A DNA stretch of 6,096 nt from positions 1 through 6,096 of the forward strand of contig JAOUEB010000092.1 in assembly GCA_029858925.1 (NCBI GenBank). The letters run 5' to 3'. The notes beneath the pieces were generated by a model. It was not told the DNA's origin, searched no databases, and saw only the letters and a program-made list of their open reading frames with translations. The DNA is from Nitrospira sp. (GTDB taxonomy: Bacteria; Nitrospirota; Nitrospiria; Nitrospirales; Nitrospiraceae). The position numbers and the translations under genes are program-made. This document shows positions 5,602 to 6,096 of this stretch, in pieces; the stretch's first letter is position 1, and each line of letters starts with the position of its first letter.

Positions 5602-6096
5602 CGGACCCGCTCCACATACGATCGAGTGCGTGTGTCGATCTTGATCACGGTGCCGACTTCCAAATAAAGAGGGACCTTGATCGTAGCCCCCGTTTCAACG
5701 ATAGCCGGCTTGTTTCCGCCGGATGCAGTGTCGCCCCGCACTCCGGGCTCTGCATCGACGACCTTCAATTCAATAAAATTAGGGAGCTCGACATCAATCG
5801 GCCTGTGTTCATAGACCAGGATCTTGACGACCATGTTTTCTTTCAAGAGATCCGCGTTGTCTCCAAGCGTGCCCTTGTCGAACGAGAGCTGTTCGTAGGA
5901 CTCCGTGTCCATGAACGTATACGATTCGCCCGTGGCATAGAGAAACTGCATATTGCGTTCTTCTAAATCAGGCTCTTCAAAGCGTTCCCCGGACCGGAAT
6001 GTTCGATCCAGCACATTCCGCGAAAGGTAACTTTTCAACTTCGTGCGGACGAAGGCGCCTCCCTTTCCAGGCTTCACATGCTGAAACTCGACGATA
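5598..6096 (-). CDS. efp: Translation elongation factor P, N-terminus outside window
   Basis: EF-P binds stalled ribosomes between the P and E sites and helps peptide bonds form at consecutive prolines. The visible frame starts at 6095 with [15 protein letters not shown] and gives 165 residues; the family has about 185-190, so about 20 N-terminal residues are missing. The GTG at 6077 is an internal valine, not the start. The loop PGKGG holds the conserved lysine (codon 6065-6063) that is beta-lysylated or otherwise modified in many bacteria; the arginine of EarP-rhamnosylated forms is absent. The middle OB domain ([20 protein letters not shown]) and C-terminal OB domain ([20 protein letters not shown], then [15 protein letters not shown]) are complete, ending YVERVR. 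The stop overlaps the accB start. The efp-accB-accC order recurs in several phyla. No modification enzyme gene is visible here. Confidence 0.96.
   Translation of the reverse strand, partial: IVEFQHVKPGKGGAFVRTKLKSYLSRNVLDRTFRSGERFEEPDLEERNMQFLYATGESYTFMDTESYEQLSFDKGTLGDNADLLKENMVVKILVYEHRPIDVELPNFIELKVVDAEPGVRGDTASGGNKPAIVETGATIKVPLYLEVGTVIKIDTRTRSYVERVR
5610..5613 (-). promoter_or_regulatory. Ribosome binding site for accB inside the end of efp
   Basis: GGAG on the minus strand lies 8 bases before the GTG start of accB, within the last codons of efp. With the overlapping GTGA stop/start this indicates coupled translation, and it supports the long form of AccB over the internal ATG at 5541. 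Confidence 0.55.

Noticed and set aside
6075..6077. GTG as the efp start
   Set aside because: The frame stays open upstream and encodes IVEFQH, which is conserved EF-P sequence, so the true start is beyond the window.

Overview
The window is bacterial chromosomal DNA. Every confident gene lies on the minus strand, so transcription runs from high to low coordinates. The base composition is moderately GC-rich, and the proteins are typical of a Gram-negative (diderm) bacterium. The gene set, the order efp-accB-accC and the intergenic repeats built from GTATCTC and GTGAAGC heptamers suggest a Nitrospira-like (Nitrospirota) genome. That placement is an inference from memory of such genomes; no marker gene here proves it.

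Right block (3660-6096): a translation and fatty-acid housekeeping cluster. It holds elongation factor P (start outside the window), then accB (biotin carboxyl carrier protein), whose GTG start overlaps the efp stop, then accC (biotin carboxylase) 31 bases further on. AccC carboxylates the biotin on AccB, the first half-reaction of acetyl-CoA carboxylase. The carboxyltransferase genes are not in the window.

Left block (1-3172): a three-gene MacA/MacB-type tripartite efflux or export system. It consists of a periplasmic adaptor (1913-3172), a separate LolD/MacB-class ATPase (937-1656) and an FtsX-like permease (1-937, C-terminus cut off by the window). The ATPase and permease overlap by one base. 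The adaptor is separated from the ATPase by 256 bases that contain a repeat element. No outer-membrane factor is visible.

The unusual part is the two intergenic gaps. The gap after accC (3173-3659) holds a roughly 298-base MITE-like element with 16-base perfect terminal inverted repeats, flanked on both sides by TTAG. The gap after the adaptor (1657-1912) holds a related but incomplete copy in the opposite orientation. The two outer ends therefore bracket the adaptor gene like a small composite element. Inside both copies is a mosaic of two 7-base words, arranged in strict 7-base phase on both sides of a conserved 36-37 base core, with the order and number of words differing between copies. 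The complete copy also contains a second, unrelated GC-rich inverted repeat.
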